This document shows positions 1-23,623 of a DNA stretch of 64,000 bases, piece after piece. Positions within the stretch are counted from its first letter, which is position 1. Each line of letters begins with the position of its first letter. The notes below the pieces were generated by a model. The model made no database searches. It was not told where the DNA came from and was given only the letters and a program-made list of their open reading frames with translations. The position numbers were made by a program, and so were the translations under genes. Source of the DNA: Tridacna crocea (taxonomy: Eukaryota > Mollusca > Bivalvia > Cardiida > Cardiidae). The stretch is from assembly GCA_943736015.1 (NCBI GenBank), contig OX031070.1, positions 25,441,673 through 25,505,672 of the forward strand, given 5' to 3'.

Positions 1-96
1 TGCTGGTTACCAGCATTTTCTCCTTTTCCCACTTTGTTTTCTAAAGGCTTCTTTCTTAGGGTCCTCAAAAGTAGGGATTGTGTGGTAATGGGTTAA
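1..96. repeat. TTAA element, 3' half cut by the window edge
   Basis: Begins inside the central hairpin (TGCTGGTTACCAGCA) and ends with GTGTGGTAATGGG plus TTAA at 93-96. The same TTAA starts the next half-element. Confidence 0.8.
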
Positions 97-236
97 CTCA
101 TTACCGGACGACAATATTTTGGGCTTGTCCAAATCTAAAGCATTTGCAGGTGACAAAATAAAAGTGACTGAAATTTTGTTTTGTGAAGGGTAGAAAACAT
201 TGTGGGAAAGGGAGAAAATGCTGGTTACCAGGTAAC
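93..236. repeat. TTAA element, left half only
   Basis: Has the left terminus (CTCATTACCGGACGAC) and the internal TTTGCAGGTGACAAAATAAA, but stops at the hairpin apex. A weaker hairpin fragment follows at about 365-430. The remaining sequence to 659 shows nothing else recognisable. Confidence 0.7.
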
Positions 237-659
237 CCTGAAATTTCCTTGCTGTTTAATTAAGTCAAGAAACCCCTATACTCTGAACCAGCCCCTTATG
301 CTTCATTAATTTACTCTTTACTGCACAGTACTGAATTTAAGTAACGGTAAAAAAGGTTTTTGAAAACATAGAGGGAAAAGAACAAAATGCTGATAACCAT
401 CATTTTCTTCTTTTCCCACTATGTTTTATAGCCTATCAAAAACAATTCCACCTTGTAAGCCACATTTAAATTGTTCTTCACAAGTGTTTTGAATACAGGC
501 TAGTCCAAAATTTGGTCCTTTGATAAAGACTAAGGAGGTAGAATTGTTGTCTGTAATGACTGCAGAAAGCTACATACACACAAAATTACATAGAAACGGG
601 TATGAAAAAGAGTAAGTGAAAAAAAGTGAAAAGAGCAAGTAAAACAATATTGCACTGAC

Positions 660-12632
<11,973 letters not shown>

Positions 12633-13584
12633 ATTTTGTTTTTCGATGATGTTTTTCGGCTTCTTGCGTCATATGTTAGTAAACAGGGGAATCACTCTAA
12701 AGCGATAACTGATTGGATAGAATTTATTTGTATTATCCAATAGCTGCTCGTTTTGTCACCACACCTCCAACACACCTCCAAATATTTTACGTGCGACATG
12801 AAACTCTTGTCCAAATACAAGGCCAATTGTAAACAAACTAGGTTTGGACATTATTAGCTACAAAATGACTCTGTTTCCATAGGAAGGTCTGATAGGTGGC
12901 CAGCAATAAGATTACATACTTTTAAGGGGCGAAATGGACATGCATAACGTAGATTGACAGTGCGAGATTGATTCTGCTAATACACTAGCTATAATGTCCC
13001 CATGGAAAGTTACTGAGCACCCTAGATCTAGAGATCTACCAGAATTATCTTCAGATCATGTGACACCACAATTCACTGGCCTGTCTTACGACCTTGATAA
13101 AAACGGCATGCTAAACAAATGACTGGACACGAAAAGATCTATCTGTCATAAGTGCACGAAGTATTGCATCAGCTACCTGCGTGCTTGCATCACCAGGTTG
13201 CATTTCGTGAACACACGAGTTTGCAGCATGATACCAGATATAGATCTACTGAATGAAAGGGTTTGTCTGAACTAGATCTAAGTAAACGGCATTTGAAAGC
13301 AGTTTGTTTTAATCCACGTTTTTTTAAATAAGATAATGAAGTCAATTTCTGCGCTCTTACAGTAAGTAAACTAAAATCTGTATTTAGACTCTTCCAGCTA
13401 ACTTACAAATTTCAGTTTCGTTTTCCAAGAGATCTAGATCTAGTGCCACAGCTGTTAGTATATCTTTTAACCCATTAGGCTTACCACACAATCCCTACCT
13501 TTGACGACCCTGAGAAAGAAGCCTTTAGAAAACATCGTGGGAAAAAGAGAAAATGCCGGTATCCAGCATTTTCTGCTTTGCCAC

Positions 13585-13735
13585 TGTAGCCGGGTACAGG
13601 TATTTGGTGATATATCGTGCGGCCAAGTTGACAAGTTGTCCGGTAGCTCAGTTGGTTAGAGAGCAGGGACGTTTTCCTGAGGCCCTGGGTTCGAACCCAG
13701 GTCGAGCCGCGATATGTTTTTCACCACCTGTTACA
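13585..13735 (+). mobile_element. 151-bp element with inverted ends and tRNA-like core
   Basis: Begins TGTA and ends TACA and is flanked by CCAC at 13581-13584 and 13736-13739. In uninterrupted TTAA elements CCAC occurs once at this point, so CCAC is a target duplication. The ends are imperfect inverted repeats (GGTGATATATCGTGCGGC against GCCGCGATATGTTTTTCACC). Between them, 13639-13710 has an A box (TAGCTCAGTTGGTTAGA) and a B box (GGTTCGAACCC) with well-paired D and T stems. Confidence 0.75.
13639..13710 (+). pseudogene. tRNA-like sequence, probably not a working tRNA
   Basis: D stem GCTC/GAGC and T stem CTGGG/CCCAG pair perfectly, so RNA polymerase III promoter boxes look intact. The acceptor stem (TGTCCGG against TCGAGCC) has mismatches and the anticodon arm gives only a 4-bp stem with an 8-base loop. 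Confidence 0.55.
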
Positions 13736-13981
13736 CCACAATGTTTTCTACCCTTCACAAAACAAATTTCAAATTTTCAGTCACTTTTATTTCGTCGTCT
13801 GCAAATGCTTTCGATCTGGGCAAAACCTAAAATCTTGTCGTTTGGTAATGAGTTAATATGCTTTATACTGTGAAAAGCCTTGGTCTGTAAACAAGTTTAA
13901 CGCCACTGTAAAAGACCATTCTTTTTTCAAGAATTTTATTCCTCGGGGGCATATTGAACAAGGTCAGCCCAGGCACTTCAC

Positions 13982-14307
13982 ATGGGTCGAAACTTTTGCC
14001 GACGTAGGCCGACATGAGTCGAAACGTTTTGTCGATGTATGCCGACATAAGCCGACATGGGTCGAAACATTTTGTCGACGTAAGCCGATATGGGTCGAAA
14101 CGTTTTGTCGACGTAAGCAGACATGGGTCGAAACGTTTTACAGACGTATGCCGACATGGGTCGAAACGTTTTGCCGACGTATGCCGACATTGGTCGAAAC
14201 GTTTTGTCGACGTAAGCCGACATGGGTCGAAACGTTTTACCGACGTAAGCCGACATGGGTCGAAGCGTTTTGCCGACGTATGCCGACATGGGTCGAAACG
14301 TTTTGTC
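13982..14307. repeat. 33-bp minisatellite, about 10 units
   Basis: Unit GTCGAAACGTTTTGTCGACG + TAAGCCGACATGG, tandem without spacers; one unit has an extra ~11 bp. Because 33 is a multiple of three, it stays open on both strands (11-residue repeat MSAYVGKTFRP on minus). Confidence 0.9.
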
Positions 14308-14812
14308 TATTGTATATTTTCTGCATTTCAAAGGACCATTCTGTTTTACTAATCATTCATTATGGATCTGTAATTATGCTTGGTATATTGTACCACGGAG
14401 ATGCACTAAACTCCTTTTTCCTACGGTATAAATCGCATGTTGCTTTATCTACACACAGATAATAAGTTGGTATAGAACTATTCTCTTTCTAGGCAAAGTT
14501 ATCACTCTCTTTTGCTCTGGTGAGAGATCTAGGACCACTAAGATTCTCTTGTTTGGCTATTTCTAAAAATTACTAATTTTTTAAAAGTCTTTCTTAAAAG
14601 GTCGTTCAGATGGGGAAAAACAACAATGCAGTCAGGCAGAGACGCTCGTATTTGTCCACGCCTGTAAACAACAACAACAACAACAAAATTTAAATGAAAT
14701 ATGCAACAAAAAAAGAATCATAAATGATATTGCAGCATCATCAACCATAGTCTAAAATGCGTCAACGAATTCGAGTTTGGAACCCCATTTTACTCTAGGT
14801 TTCCTCATATTT

Positions 14813-17800
14813 TTATGGTTTAATATCACTTAAAAGGTCCAGAATATAATCCTCTTTCGATTCATCATCTACATCTATGCCAGCGGGCATTGAACGGGTT
14901 TCAGCTTTTGATGAATGTACGAAGGGTACGAGTAGTGCACAAGCGACAAAAACTAGTCCGGCTATCATATAGAAAGTGTTATCATAGTTGTGCGTAACGT
15001 CGTAGAGAAGTCCTGTAAAATAGAAAAAATAGAGTTTATTTCATCAGCTTGTGGTTAATATGAGGAAATATTTGCCAAAAAAGAGAAATGTACGAGAAAA
15101 GAACGAGTACCGTAGCATAAGGCACGAGTTATTTTCGCGGACCTTTCCCTTTTGAGGCAAATATTTCCCCATTTTAACCACAAGCTTATGGAAAGAATTA
15201 TATACATGTATTATATTTTCTCTGTTTATTTTGACAACGAATGCCACTTTTAAAACTAGTGACAGTAAAAAGTAGTTCCAGATTTTCGGCAGGAGGAACA
15301 TAATTATTCACTGTGACGGGGAAATAATTCCTCCAAGTTTAATTAATAGGTAAAGGTCTTTAGATCAAAGGAGGTATGAGACAAAACACCGGAGTATTTC
15401 ATTGATATAAATGTATAAATGTTCTTACAAGCGTATAAAAGTGAAGGCTCCGATTCACACACTTTATCACAGCGTTTTTCTAAAATTTGCCAGCAGTTTT
15501 TTTAAAGATATAATACCGCCTTACCCGCCAATGGTCCTGAACTAACAGAACCAGCAGCACGAAATATAAAGTTCACGCCTAAAAAGTCCGTAAACATCTC
15601 CGTTCCTGCCAGCTCTAGAATTACAACCGTCGTGTATCCCGAAAACATATTTCCTGTAAAACCTGCAACTCCTGCACAAATAGTCACCGAAATGAAGTTT
15701 GATAGGAAAGGAAAACAAAGAGCGCTAACTCCAAACAGAAACACAGTAATTAGGTATACAAGTATAGGACTAAATTTGCAAGGAAATGAATACACGAGTT
15801 TTCCAACCGCATTGCACACTGAAAAAACTAGAAAAGCCATGGATGCTTTCACTGAAGAAAAACCTTTGTCAATAATTAATATAGGTAGATGTACATATGT
15901 AGCTGTCTCGCATATCATTACCAAGACCGCATGCACACCAAAAAGTAAAACCCGACTGTTTGTTAACAGTGATAAACGCAGTGTGCGTTTTTTCGAACTC
16001 GGCTGTTTGGAATGTTTATGGAATAAAAGTAAGGATAAGGCACAGACATGGAGTGATATTCCTCCTTGTATGAAGACACTTCCTTGCCACCCGAATGATT
16101 CAATAAGGATGGGAATGAGAATGGAATACACGGCGAACCCAACCGACGAACCAACAGTAATCAGCACCTGCACGGAGGTGCGGTACTTCTTAAAATAGAC
16201 GTTGACAGCAGTGACGAAACCCATGACGTGTATTCCGTTTCCGATACCTGAAAAAATAGCGAAAAGTTGAAAAGTTTTATGGAAATTACATGATAGAGTA
16301 AAGATTCAACCTTGAAGTGTATTCCGAATATCTGAAAAAATACCAAAAAAGTCGAAAAGTTTTACCAGAAATGGAAACTACCAAATATGGTATAGATTTA
16401 ACCCTTTACCTCATATGCCAATTTTAGGCTCCTTCAATTCAGCAGCAAATAAACATATGTCAAAAACATGGACAAATGGGGAAACAATTATCTGATTGAC
16501 TGAAAAACATTGTGGGAAAAGGAGAAATTGCTCGTTTCGAGCAATTTCTCCTTTTCCCACAATGTTTTCAAAAGCTTTCTTTTATTGATGTGTCAAAATG
16601 AGTATCTATGGAGTAAAGGGTTAACCAACGCCGAAGACGTAGGCCGAATGCCAAAACATTCGGCTTTTTCTTTGGCCATTTTTCCTCGATAAGACCTAGA
16701 ACTTGACATTGAATTCCAAGCTTTTGATTTTGGAATACGTGCCTAATTACCATTCCAAATGAATGAAAAAGAATTACTAAATACCGAAAATCATTTGAAA
16801 CGATGATATTTTCCTCATTGTGAACCAGTCTTAACTCTTAACCAAACGACAAAATTGAAGTCTCCTTCAAATTGAAAGCATTTGCAGATGACAAAATAAA
16901 AGTGACTGAACATTTAAAATCTGTTTTGTGAACGGAAGAAAACATTGTGAAAAAGGAGAAAAAGATGGTTACCAGCATTTTCCGCAGAAAGGTCAATCAG
17001 TCGCGCTTAGCAGCCTATGTGTTAAGGAACGATAAATGAATCAAAGTACAAAGGTGAAAGTATTGAATAAAGTATCGGCATCTCTTTATGTACTGAAAAT
17101 GGAGAAAGCTATATGAGCTATGCTCTGTGAAAAAGGGGTTTAATGCATTTGCAAAAAGGATCGACTCAGATCAGCCTGCACAGTCCGCGAAGGCTGACCT
17201 GGGTCGAAACTTTTTGCTATCAGTAATTTTTTCTGCATGTCAAAGGGACCAGCCTACGTCATGAACCATTCGGTTGTTATACAAAAAAGATTTTATGAAT
17301 CCATAATTATGTGATCAGTTGCTTGGTATCATGCATGACAGGGACGGATTAACTCTTTACCATACATTCCCGACTTTTAACGACCCTGGGAAAGAAGCCA
17401 AGGCTTTTGAAAACATTATGGGAAAAGGAGAAAATGCTGGTAACCAGCATTTTCTCCTTTTCCCACAATGTTTTCTACCCTTCTCAAACTGAATTTCAAT
17501 TTTTCAGTCACATTTACTTTGTTGTCTGTACATGCTTTCTATTTGGACCAGTCTATAATTCTGTTGTTTGGAAAAGAGTTAAAATCCAAATTGCCAGAGA
17601 GTAACTCATACAAATTATACACTTACACCCAAAGATCCCGTAAAACAGCATGAGTAGATAGAAATTAGTTGCCACCATGCACAAACTAAGTCCAACAGCA
17701 CTGATTGTTCCTCCAACGAAGGCGCAAGTTCGATACCCAAATCTGTTCACCAGTATACTGCCAAGGGTACCTGTGTATTAGAACATCAAGTCGTAAATGG

Positions 17801-19758
17801 GGCTTTGGTAAGATATTCCTTTTGCTGTTTTATTATTTCTATTTTCAACGTTCAAATATAATACATCAGTATAAAAATTCCCCAGCAGTACCTTGCAAGC
17901 ATGGCATTTTGGAGTGTTTGCAAATATTTCCGAGTATTAGTCCCTTGCTAGGGAGCAAACTTTTGACACGCTCAATGGATATATAAGACGTTATATCATC
18001 AGTTTGCTTCCAACTTCGAAACTACAGCTTGTAACAAGCTGTAGTTACGAGGTTTTGGAAGTAAACCGACGATATATCATTCTGTAGGGTGTGGTAGAAT
18101 ATGAAAAATTTGAAAAGAAATTTTATATCTAATCGTAATAGAACAAACTTGTTTAACCCATTACCAGACAATCCCTACTTTTGACGCCCCTCAGAATGAA
18201 GCCTTTAGAAAACATTGTGGGAAAAGGAGAAAATGCTGGTAACTAGCATTTTCTCATTTTTCTACAATGTTTTCCACCCTTCCCAAACCAAATTCCAATT
18301 TTTTAGTCATTCATTTTGTCATCTGCAAATGCTCTCAGTTTGGACCAGTCTATAATTTTGTCGTTTGGTAATGGGTTAAGACTGCTGGCTGCTCTTGATC
18401 CATTCTAATAGTAAAGGATTTCAGATGTTGCCATATACATGATGTGGGCGATGTGGAAGAAATGTAGAAATCACACGACTTACTTCCAATAAACCATCCC
18501 ACAAATGTCATAGAGCACACCCAGGAGGTGGCTGCACCACTAGACTGGAATGTGGACTTAAAATACGGATAGTAAAGTCCTGGTGTACCAACCAGTCCAC
18601 CAGCAATCACCTTCAAGTGTTAAGAAAGCTTTTTAACCCATTGCCACACAATCCCTACTTTTGGCGCCACCGAGAAAGAAGCCTTTAGAAAACACTGTGG
18701 GAAAAGGAGAAAATGCTGGTAACCAGCATTTTCTCCTTTTCCCATAGTGTTTTCTACTCTTCCCAGAACAATTTCAATTTTTCAGTCACCCTTATTTTGT
18801 AGTCTGTAAATGCTTTCAGTTTGGACCAGTCTAAATTTTTCTGTGGTAAAGACTTACCTCCGTACAAAACGGCCTTCGATCTTTAGATATGTTCAAATTC
18901 GAATCCTTTGCAGACGACAAATTCAGTTTGACTCGATGATAGGCGAGAAAACATTGTGGGGAAAAGGAGAAAATGATGGTTACCAGCGTTTGCTCTTTTC
19001 CCTTCAATGTTTTCAACTGGCCACTTAGTCAGGACCGAAAAAGGACGTCAAAGATCCAAGATCAGACTGCACGATCTATACAATCTTATCTCGATACATG
19101 CAGCCAGAAAATTAAGCCCCTGTTTTCACGTATGTCGCAGAAAGAATTACGCTATAGAAAGCATAATTTATTTGATGTGTTTTACTTTGTTCCTTATTCA
19201 AAAAATATCCAGTAGATCCAAATCAATGTTTACAGTATTAACAAGTTGGGTGTATGATCGTGCCATGAGTGAAAGATCAAAACATGCATCAAGTTAGCAT
19301 AGCTTCCACCGCTACACAAACGTTCCTAACGTAGATAGCCTAACCCGGCATACAAAGTTCCCCGTCTACCCAAATGGAAACTTGTTCTAACTTATCGTAA
19401 ATAAGCCGTACTTTGGTAAAAGGGGGCTTAGGCTAATGCATCTCCCATTATACCAAGCATGTTTGTTTCATACCTGTTGATCATAAGATCCAGTTTGTCC
19501 AACAATCGACTTAATCATGAGCTAGAATGATCCTTTGATATGTAGAAAATTTGAAAAAAGCGAAAAGTTTCGGCCCATGTCAGCCTTCGCGGACTAGCAT
19601 GAATCGATAGTTTTCGCAAATGCATTTAGTTCCCTTTTGAAAAAACTTGGCTCAAAATGTATATTAACTCTTCGTTTTAAATGAAATTTAGGTTGTAACA
19701 TATAAGCCAAATACCACCATACCGACTTCTTTTTTCTAATGAGAAACTCCCCCCCCCC

Positions 19759-19817
<59 letters not shown>

Positions 19818-19910
19818 ATTAACAGACGAACCAACCTGTTCCAGAAAACCTGCAAATCCAACAACGAAAGACCAAGGTCCATCGGTTCTCAGGAAGTCTC
19901 TCTTCGTCAT
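14813..19910 (-). CDS. SLC16/monocarboxylate-transporter-like MFS protein, paralog 1
   Basis: Predicted plasma-membrane major-facilitator transporter of the monocarboxylate transporter (SLC16) family; substrate not predictable. Minus-strand exons 19836-19910, 18484-18610, 17627-17770, 15525-16247 and 14813-15012 join at phases 0,1,1,1 into 422 aa plus stop. The N-terminus carries DGPWSFVV, a variant of the family signature DGGWGW, then a first membrane span and the family-like YFKSTFQSSGAATSW. NRFGYR follows in the loop between spans 2 and 3. About 12 hydrophobic spans can be counted, with a short basic loop (about 25 residues) after span 6, shorter than in most vertebrate members. The C-terminal tail is short and acidic. 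Its nearest relative is the plus-strand gene at 24202-38075, with the same intron positions. Start chosen because both paralogs begin at the same Met, 25 codons before the first intron. Intron 1 carries a CT/GA microsatellite close to the donor. Confidence 0.88.
15045..15355 (-). repeat. Foldback element, copy 1 (transporter 1 intron 4)
   Basis: Palindromic part 15050-15190, arms CAGCTTGTGGTTAATATG and its complement, plus a ~165-bp tail. It matches 25690-26015 in opposite orientation. Confidence 0.7.
16398..16624. repeat. TTAA element, TGAGTATCTATGGAG subfamily
   Basis: Both TTAA ends; core is GAAATTGCTCGTTTCGAGCAATTTC instead of the common ATGCTGGTTACCAGCAT apex. In transporter 1 intron 3. 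Confidence 0.88.
16831..16985. repeat. TTAA element, left half only
   Basis: Left TTAA and TIR present; breaks off after GGTTACCAGCATTTTCCGC. The following 16990-17340 holds the CAGCCTGCACAGTCCGCGAA dispersed repeat, related to the minisatellite flank. Confidence 0.7.
17349..17582. repeat. TTAA element, near transporter 1 exon 3
   Basis: Both TTAA ends and a nearly perfect stem. Ends 45 bases from the exon 3 donor at 17627. Confidence 0.88.
18008..18062. repeat. Small palindrome in transporter 1 intron 2
   Basis: CTTCCAACTTCGAAACTAC and its near complement meet at GCTTGTAACAAGC. The same palindrome in diverged form is at 24598-24676 in intron 1 of the paralog. Confidence 0.7.
18153..18379. 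repeat. TTAA element, transporter 1 intron 2
   Basis: Both TTAA ends; CCCATTACC and GGTAATGGG TIRs are exact complements. Confidence 0.88.
18633..18856. repeat. TTAA element, transporter 1 intron 1
   Basis: Left TTAA intact, right end decayed to GGTAAAGACTTA; starts 22 bases after exon 2 (18610). A further degraded copy occupies about 18857-19050. Confidence 0.82.
19749..19812. repeat. Poly(C) and CT microsatellite
   Basis: Eleven C followed by an almost pure CT tract of about 54 bases, 24 bases from the exon 1 donor of transporter 1. Confidence 0.95.
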
Positions 19911-20989
19911 TTTTATTTTGTCAGTAGTCTGTTAATCTGTATGGTAGATCAACCCCAGACTGTAAGGAAAATCAGCTATTCGTAACTATGCTTAATTCTG
20001 CTGACCAGTGTCGTCTGTGCATTGATATGATAAGATAAAAAAATATTTTTTTTTCGCACCTTCGTTAGCCTCAGATTTCAACATAAACAGAGAAATCATT
20101 GCCAGTGAGCACTCTTATTTGTATGAATTATTTCCCTTTGATTTGACTAAACAAATGTGAATACCTGATCGATTTGGTATTTTCAACGCGACCATGGTTA
20201 CAGCGCGGTGGCTGGGGCACCTATCGATGCTTTCATCATGTTTCATGGAGTTTCTTTTACCAGTACGCCTACTTCGTGACACATTTTCCCAAGCCTCTGA
20301 CAGCTCTACTACATTTCCAGTTATCTACTTACTTGCCCGCCGGTGCGAAATATCAGCCTTTTTGTTTTGTCCACTCGTGATCTGCTAGCAGTTTCAACAA
20401 ACGTTCATAGCTGTATTTCCTGATAGGCACTTTGAGGTATTACACATGATCGAACGAGGTTCGCGTTAATTTCAAAGAACCGGTACAAAAATAGTGACGT
20501 TATAAAGACTTTATTTTAGAAAGAACACTATTTATAATTAAACAATAGAGAAAGCAGCAGTGAAAATTGTCCAGTACTTCCAAACTCAAGTGTAAAATGT
20601 CTCATGAATTCTTATATTGCGTGCAAACATTCGATCTTTTCATTTTAAGAGCAAAGTCTACAATTGGTAATGACTAATTCAATTACATCAATGGTATGCT
20701 TTGAAAACAGTCTTATGCCTAAACTAGAGTAAACAACAACCTTATCAAACAAAACTAGAACATGACCTTGGTGATCATGGCACGGAAATAATGATTTCTA
20801 TCTGAAAATACAAATGCTTTAGAATAGCCATCTATGTAGGTCCACGACCACCCCTCGAAGCTCCTTCAATCTTCCCTAAAAAAGTGCAAATAGCTGAGTT
20901 AGACGATCTCCTATAATAAATGTGTTGGCTTTTTCTATCCTCAATGATGCAGACAGACTGCACCAAGTTGTATTGATAATACCGGTATT

Positions 20990-21470
20990 TAAAACATACA
21001 TACATCTACGAGAGTTTAGTGACGATCACAACACCTGCCTGGAGCCTCCTACATGTACCTCCCTTATAAAAGTGCCATTATCTTTCCAAATGCTGCATTT
21101 TTTCGTTGTCTGCGCTTGTCATATTCTTCGAAGACTCGACCTGTCTTATATGACGCATCACTTTCCCCAATATTGGGGAAATTGTAGTAATACGCGCTAT
21201 AAAGTAGCAATGGAGAAAATGGCTTATATCAATATCTTTGTGGAAAAATCAGACCTGTTTTAGCTCCAGATTGCTCTAAACCGTTGATCACAGGTGAATG
21301 AATCGTACCAGGTAGCGTTTTATTGAGAAACGTTTATTTTTCCATTCAAAATAACGGTTGTCGGGTAGAAAAGTAGATCTAGTCCTGTTCTGTACCCGGG
21401 ATGCCAAAATTCAATACATGCGTATTTGCAGAATACCATCTAGCGGGAGATAATGACATCTTTTACAAAA
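20990..21470 (-). repeat. Dispersed repeat, copy in reverse orientation
   Basis: Its reverse complement matches 50810-51345, for example the block containing GGCATCCCGGGTACA and TAGCGCG near CTTTATAGC. A third partial copy is at 23100-23290. Family not recognised. Confidence 0.6.
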
Positions 21471-22820
21471 TTTCATTGTAGTTTTCTTTTAGTACACCGA
21501 TGCAAGATTGTAGAACTGTTCTCATTGTTTGAAACAGGGAACGCATAAGATCCCTTCTTGAAATCAAATGACAAGGAGAGTGACAAGGCGTTTTCAAAGA
21601 ATATATTTTTTCTCACCATTATCTATGTGGATAAAGATCTCATCAGAATAAATGATGCATCCATAGATCCACAGATAAAATTACGCATAGAAGACATGAA
21701 AAGCCATCTACCTTTCTTTAACCTCCGTCAAATTTTCACCATTTTTTCTTGCAATACATCATCACAAAAAGGATGTGATTGTCCACCATGGATCTGTTTA
21801 AATAATATCCCAGGCCTTTATTGCCTGGCACTGGTCGCCATCTTGGTAATGTACATAGGCACATGGGAATATAGACTGTACATAGGCATAACCATTCACA
21901 GAACTTTATTAAGCTCATCTGGACCTTTCCCTGCTAACCAAAACTTAGGCGTATTAATAAGCTAAATGCATATTGGGGAATAGCTAGGCTTATATATATG
22001 TAGATACCAATAAGAATGGGAAAATCAATTCTCAATTTGAAGCTTAAAAGTACATTTATCTAGACTAAACGTATCGTACTTTACATCTACTTGTACTTGC
22101 GAGTCTATTTCTATTCATATGAATAGATCTATACTCAATCCTACTCGCTAGATAGCGATAAATCCAAATCCAAAATATGTTAAAACTATATCTACTAAAA
22201 GTTACGTACAAAATTATTTCGTGTAAACCGTCACACTTCTATTTTTAGAATTAGAACTGAATGGATATATTATTTGGTAAGTAGATCAATTCATGATTAA
22301 TATTGCGCACAAATAAATGTTCATGCACATATGTTTGTATACAGCACATTTTAGCTACATCTGTCAGGTTACGAGGGAAAATGCATGTAGTGTCTCTCTG
22401 CCTGACTTGCCGTTTCATGACCTTTGTCTCAAGAGTACATTTTAGCTTGTACACACACGTATTTAATATTTAAAATTTATTTTAATTAAATGGGCCAGTC
22501 GCAGCAAGGCTCTAGGTATTCCTGCATTATTTTGATATAGGATGTAGTCCCTTAGTACTGTGATCATATCATAAGTCATTCTCTCGTATAGATCCAGATT
22601 TAATGATAGCAAATGAATAAATTGTATTGATTAAAGAGTAAAGGATTAAAATCTATCAACTGCAATGTTCATATCTTTTCGTGACGGTTCGCTGCCTGAA
22701 TGTAAATATAATATTTTTATGCCTTGGCAGACTTGACGTTCCATCTTACAGCGGAGTCTCATTTATGATTTCATACATATATAAAGATCGAGTGGTGTAT
22801 TTGTTTTGTCAAGAAAAAAT

Positions 22821-22897
22821 CGATAGGTGAGTGCAACACTATTCTAAGTGCCTGTACAATGTACAAGCACTTAGAATAGTGTTGCATTCTCCTATCG
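22821..22897. repeat. 77-bp palindrome
   Basis: Arms CGATAGGTGAGTGCAACACT and the near-exact complement, with a short loop around CTGTACAATGTAC. Confidence 0.85.
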
Positions 22898-23353
22898 AAT
22901 TATGAGCAGCCCGAAAAGCTAAAACGTGGCAAAGAGCAAGAGACTTGTAAATGACAAGTCTTGAGCCACTTGAGGGTGTGGGTTCCATTTCCACGGCTTT
23001 CCAACCCAACCACAGTCTTTTTGATGAGTCGTCAAACCATAAGACTAAGTGAGATTTTATTGGTCGATATTACGGAACAACGAGATTTTCATTTGACGAC
23101 CATCCGTTATCTCCCACTAGAAGGTATTCTACAAATACTCATCTAGCTACTTTGGGCATTCTGGGTACAGAACCGGACTACTTTTCAAACGGCATCCGTT
23201 ACTTTGAATTTCAAAATGAAATAAACCTTTACTCGATAAAAATGCTACTTGGTGCGATCCATTCAGCTTTGATCAGCTAGCATGTAACCTATGCACTAGC
23301 CGTTTATTCAAACAGCCCCTACAGCTTCTCTATAAGCCCTACTTTCCCCTAGT

Positions 23354-23623
23354 ATATGGAGTGCAACACGCGAAAAGGGGCATTCGGACATTTGCGTAAA
23401 GTGTCGTCTCTGATCAGCGTGTGCAGTCCGCACAAGCTAATCCTAAACGACACTTTCCGATTTTATGTGATTTTCTGTTTTACGCAAGTCTACTGTAGCA
23501 CAAAATCTAATGTAGTCGTAAAGTGCCGTCACGGATTAGCCTGCGCGGACTGCGCAGGCTAATCCGGGACGACACTTTACGCAAATGTCCGAATGCACCT
23601 TTTCGCGTGTTGCACTCCATATG
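23354..23623. mobile_element. 270-bp foldback element, uninterrupted copy
   Basis: Long terminal inverted repeats of about 50 bp starting ATATGGAGTGCAACACGCGA and ending in its complement. Inside are GCAGTCCGCACAAGCTAATC and the mirror copy. A second copy at about 27525-28000 is split by a TTAA element. Confidence 0.85.

Larger units (their letters stand above)
13467..13856. repeat. TTAA element split by a 151-bp insertion
   Basis: Both TTAA ends present (13467-13470, 13853-13856). The right stem arm is interrupted after CCAC by the element at 13585-13735. Confidence 0.88.
12633..14812. other. Intergenic stretch upstream of HPD
   Basis: Between the HPD start and the stop of the first transporter gene; both are on the minus strand, so the HPD promoter must be near 12633. 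No clear TATA box was recognised. The sequence from 12650 to 13460 shows no repeat that I recognise. Then come a TTAA element with an insertion and the 33-bp minisatellite; 14310-14450 resembles a dispersed repeat also at 17200-17335. Confidence 0.6.

Noticed and set aside
13639..13710. Functional tRNA gene
   Set aside because: The acceptor stem does not pair and the anticodon arm is irregular; it lies inside a mobile element.
13982..14307. CRISPR-like array
   Set aside because: Units are contiguous without spacers and the genome is eukaryotic; it is a minisatellite.
13978..14331. Repeat protein of 11-residue units on the minus strand
   Set aside because: Open only because the unit is 33 bp; the opposite strand is equally open and no splice or start context supports it.
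15632..16198. 188-codon open frame on the plus strand
   Set aside because: It is the antisense shadow of exon 4 of transporter 1.
21558..21965. 135-codon open frame upstream of transporter 2
   Set aside because: No recognisable domain, no splice partner, AT-rich composition; may be chance.
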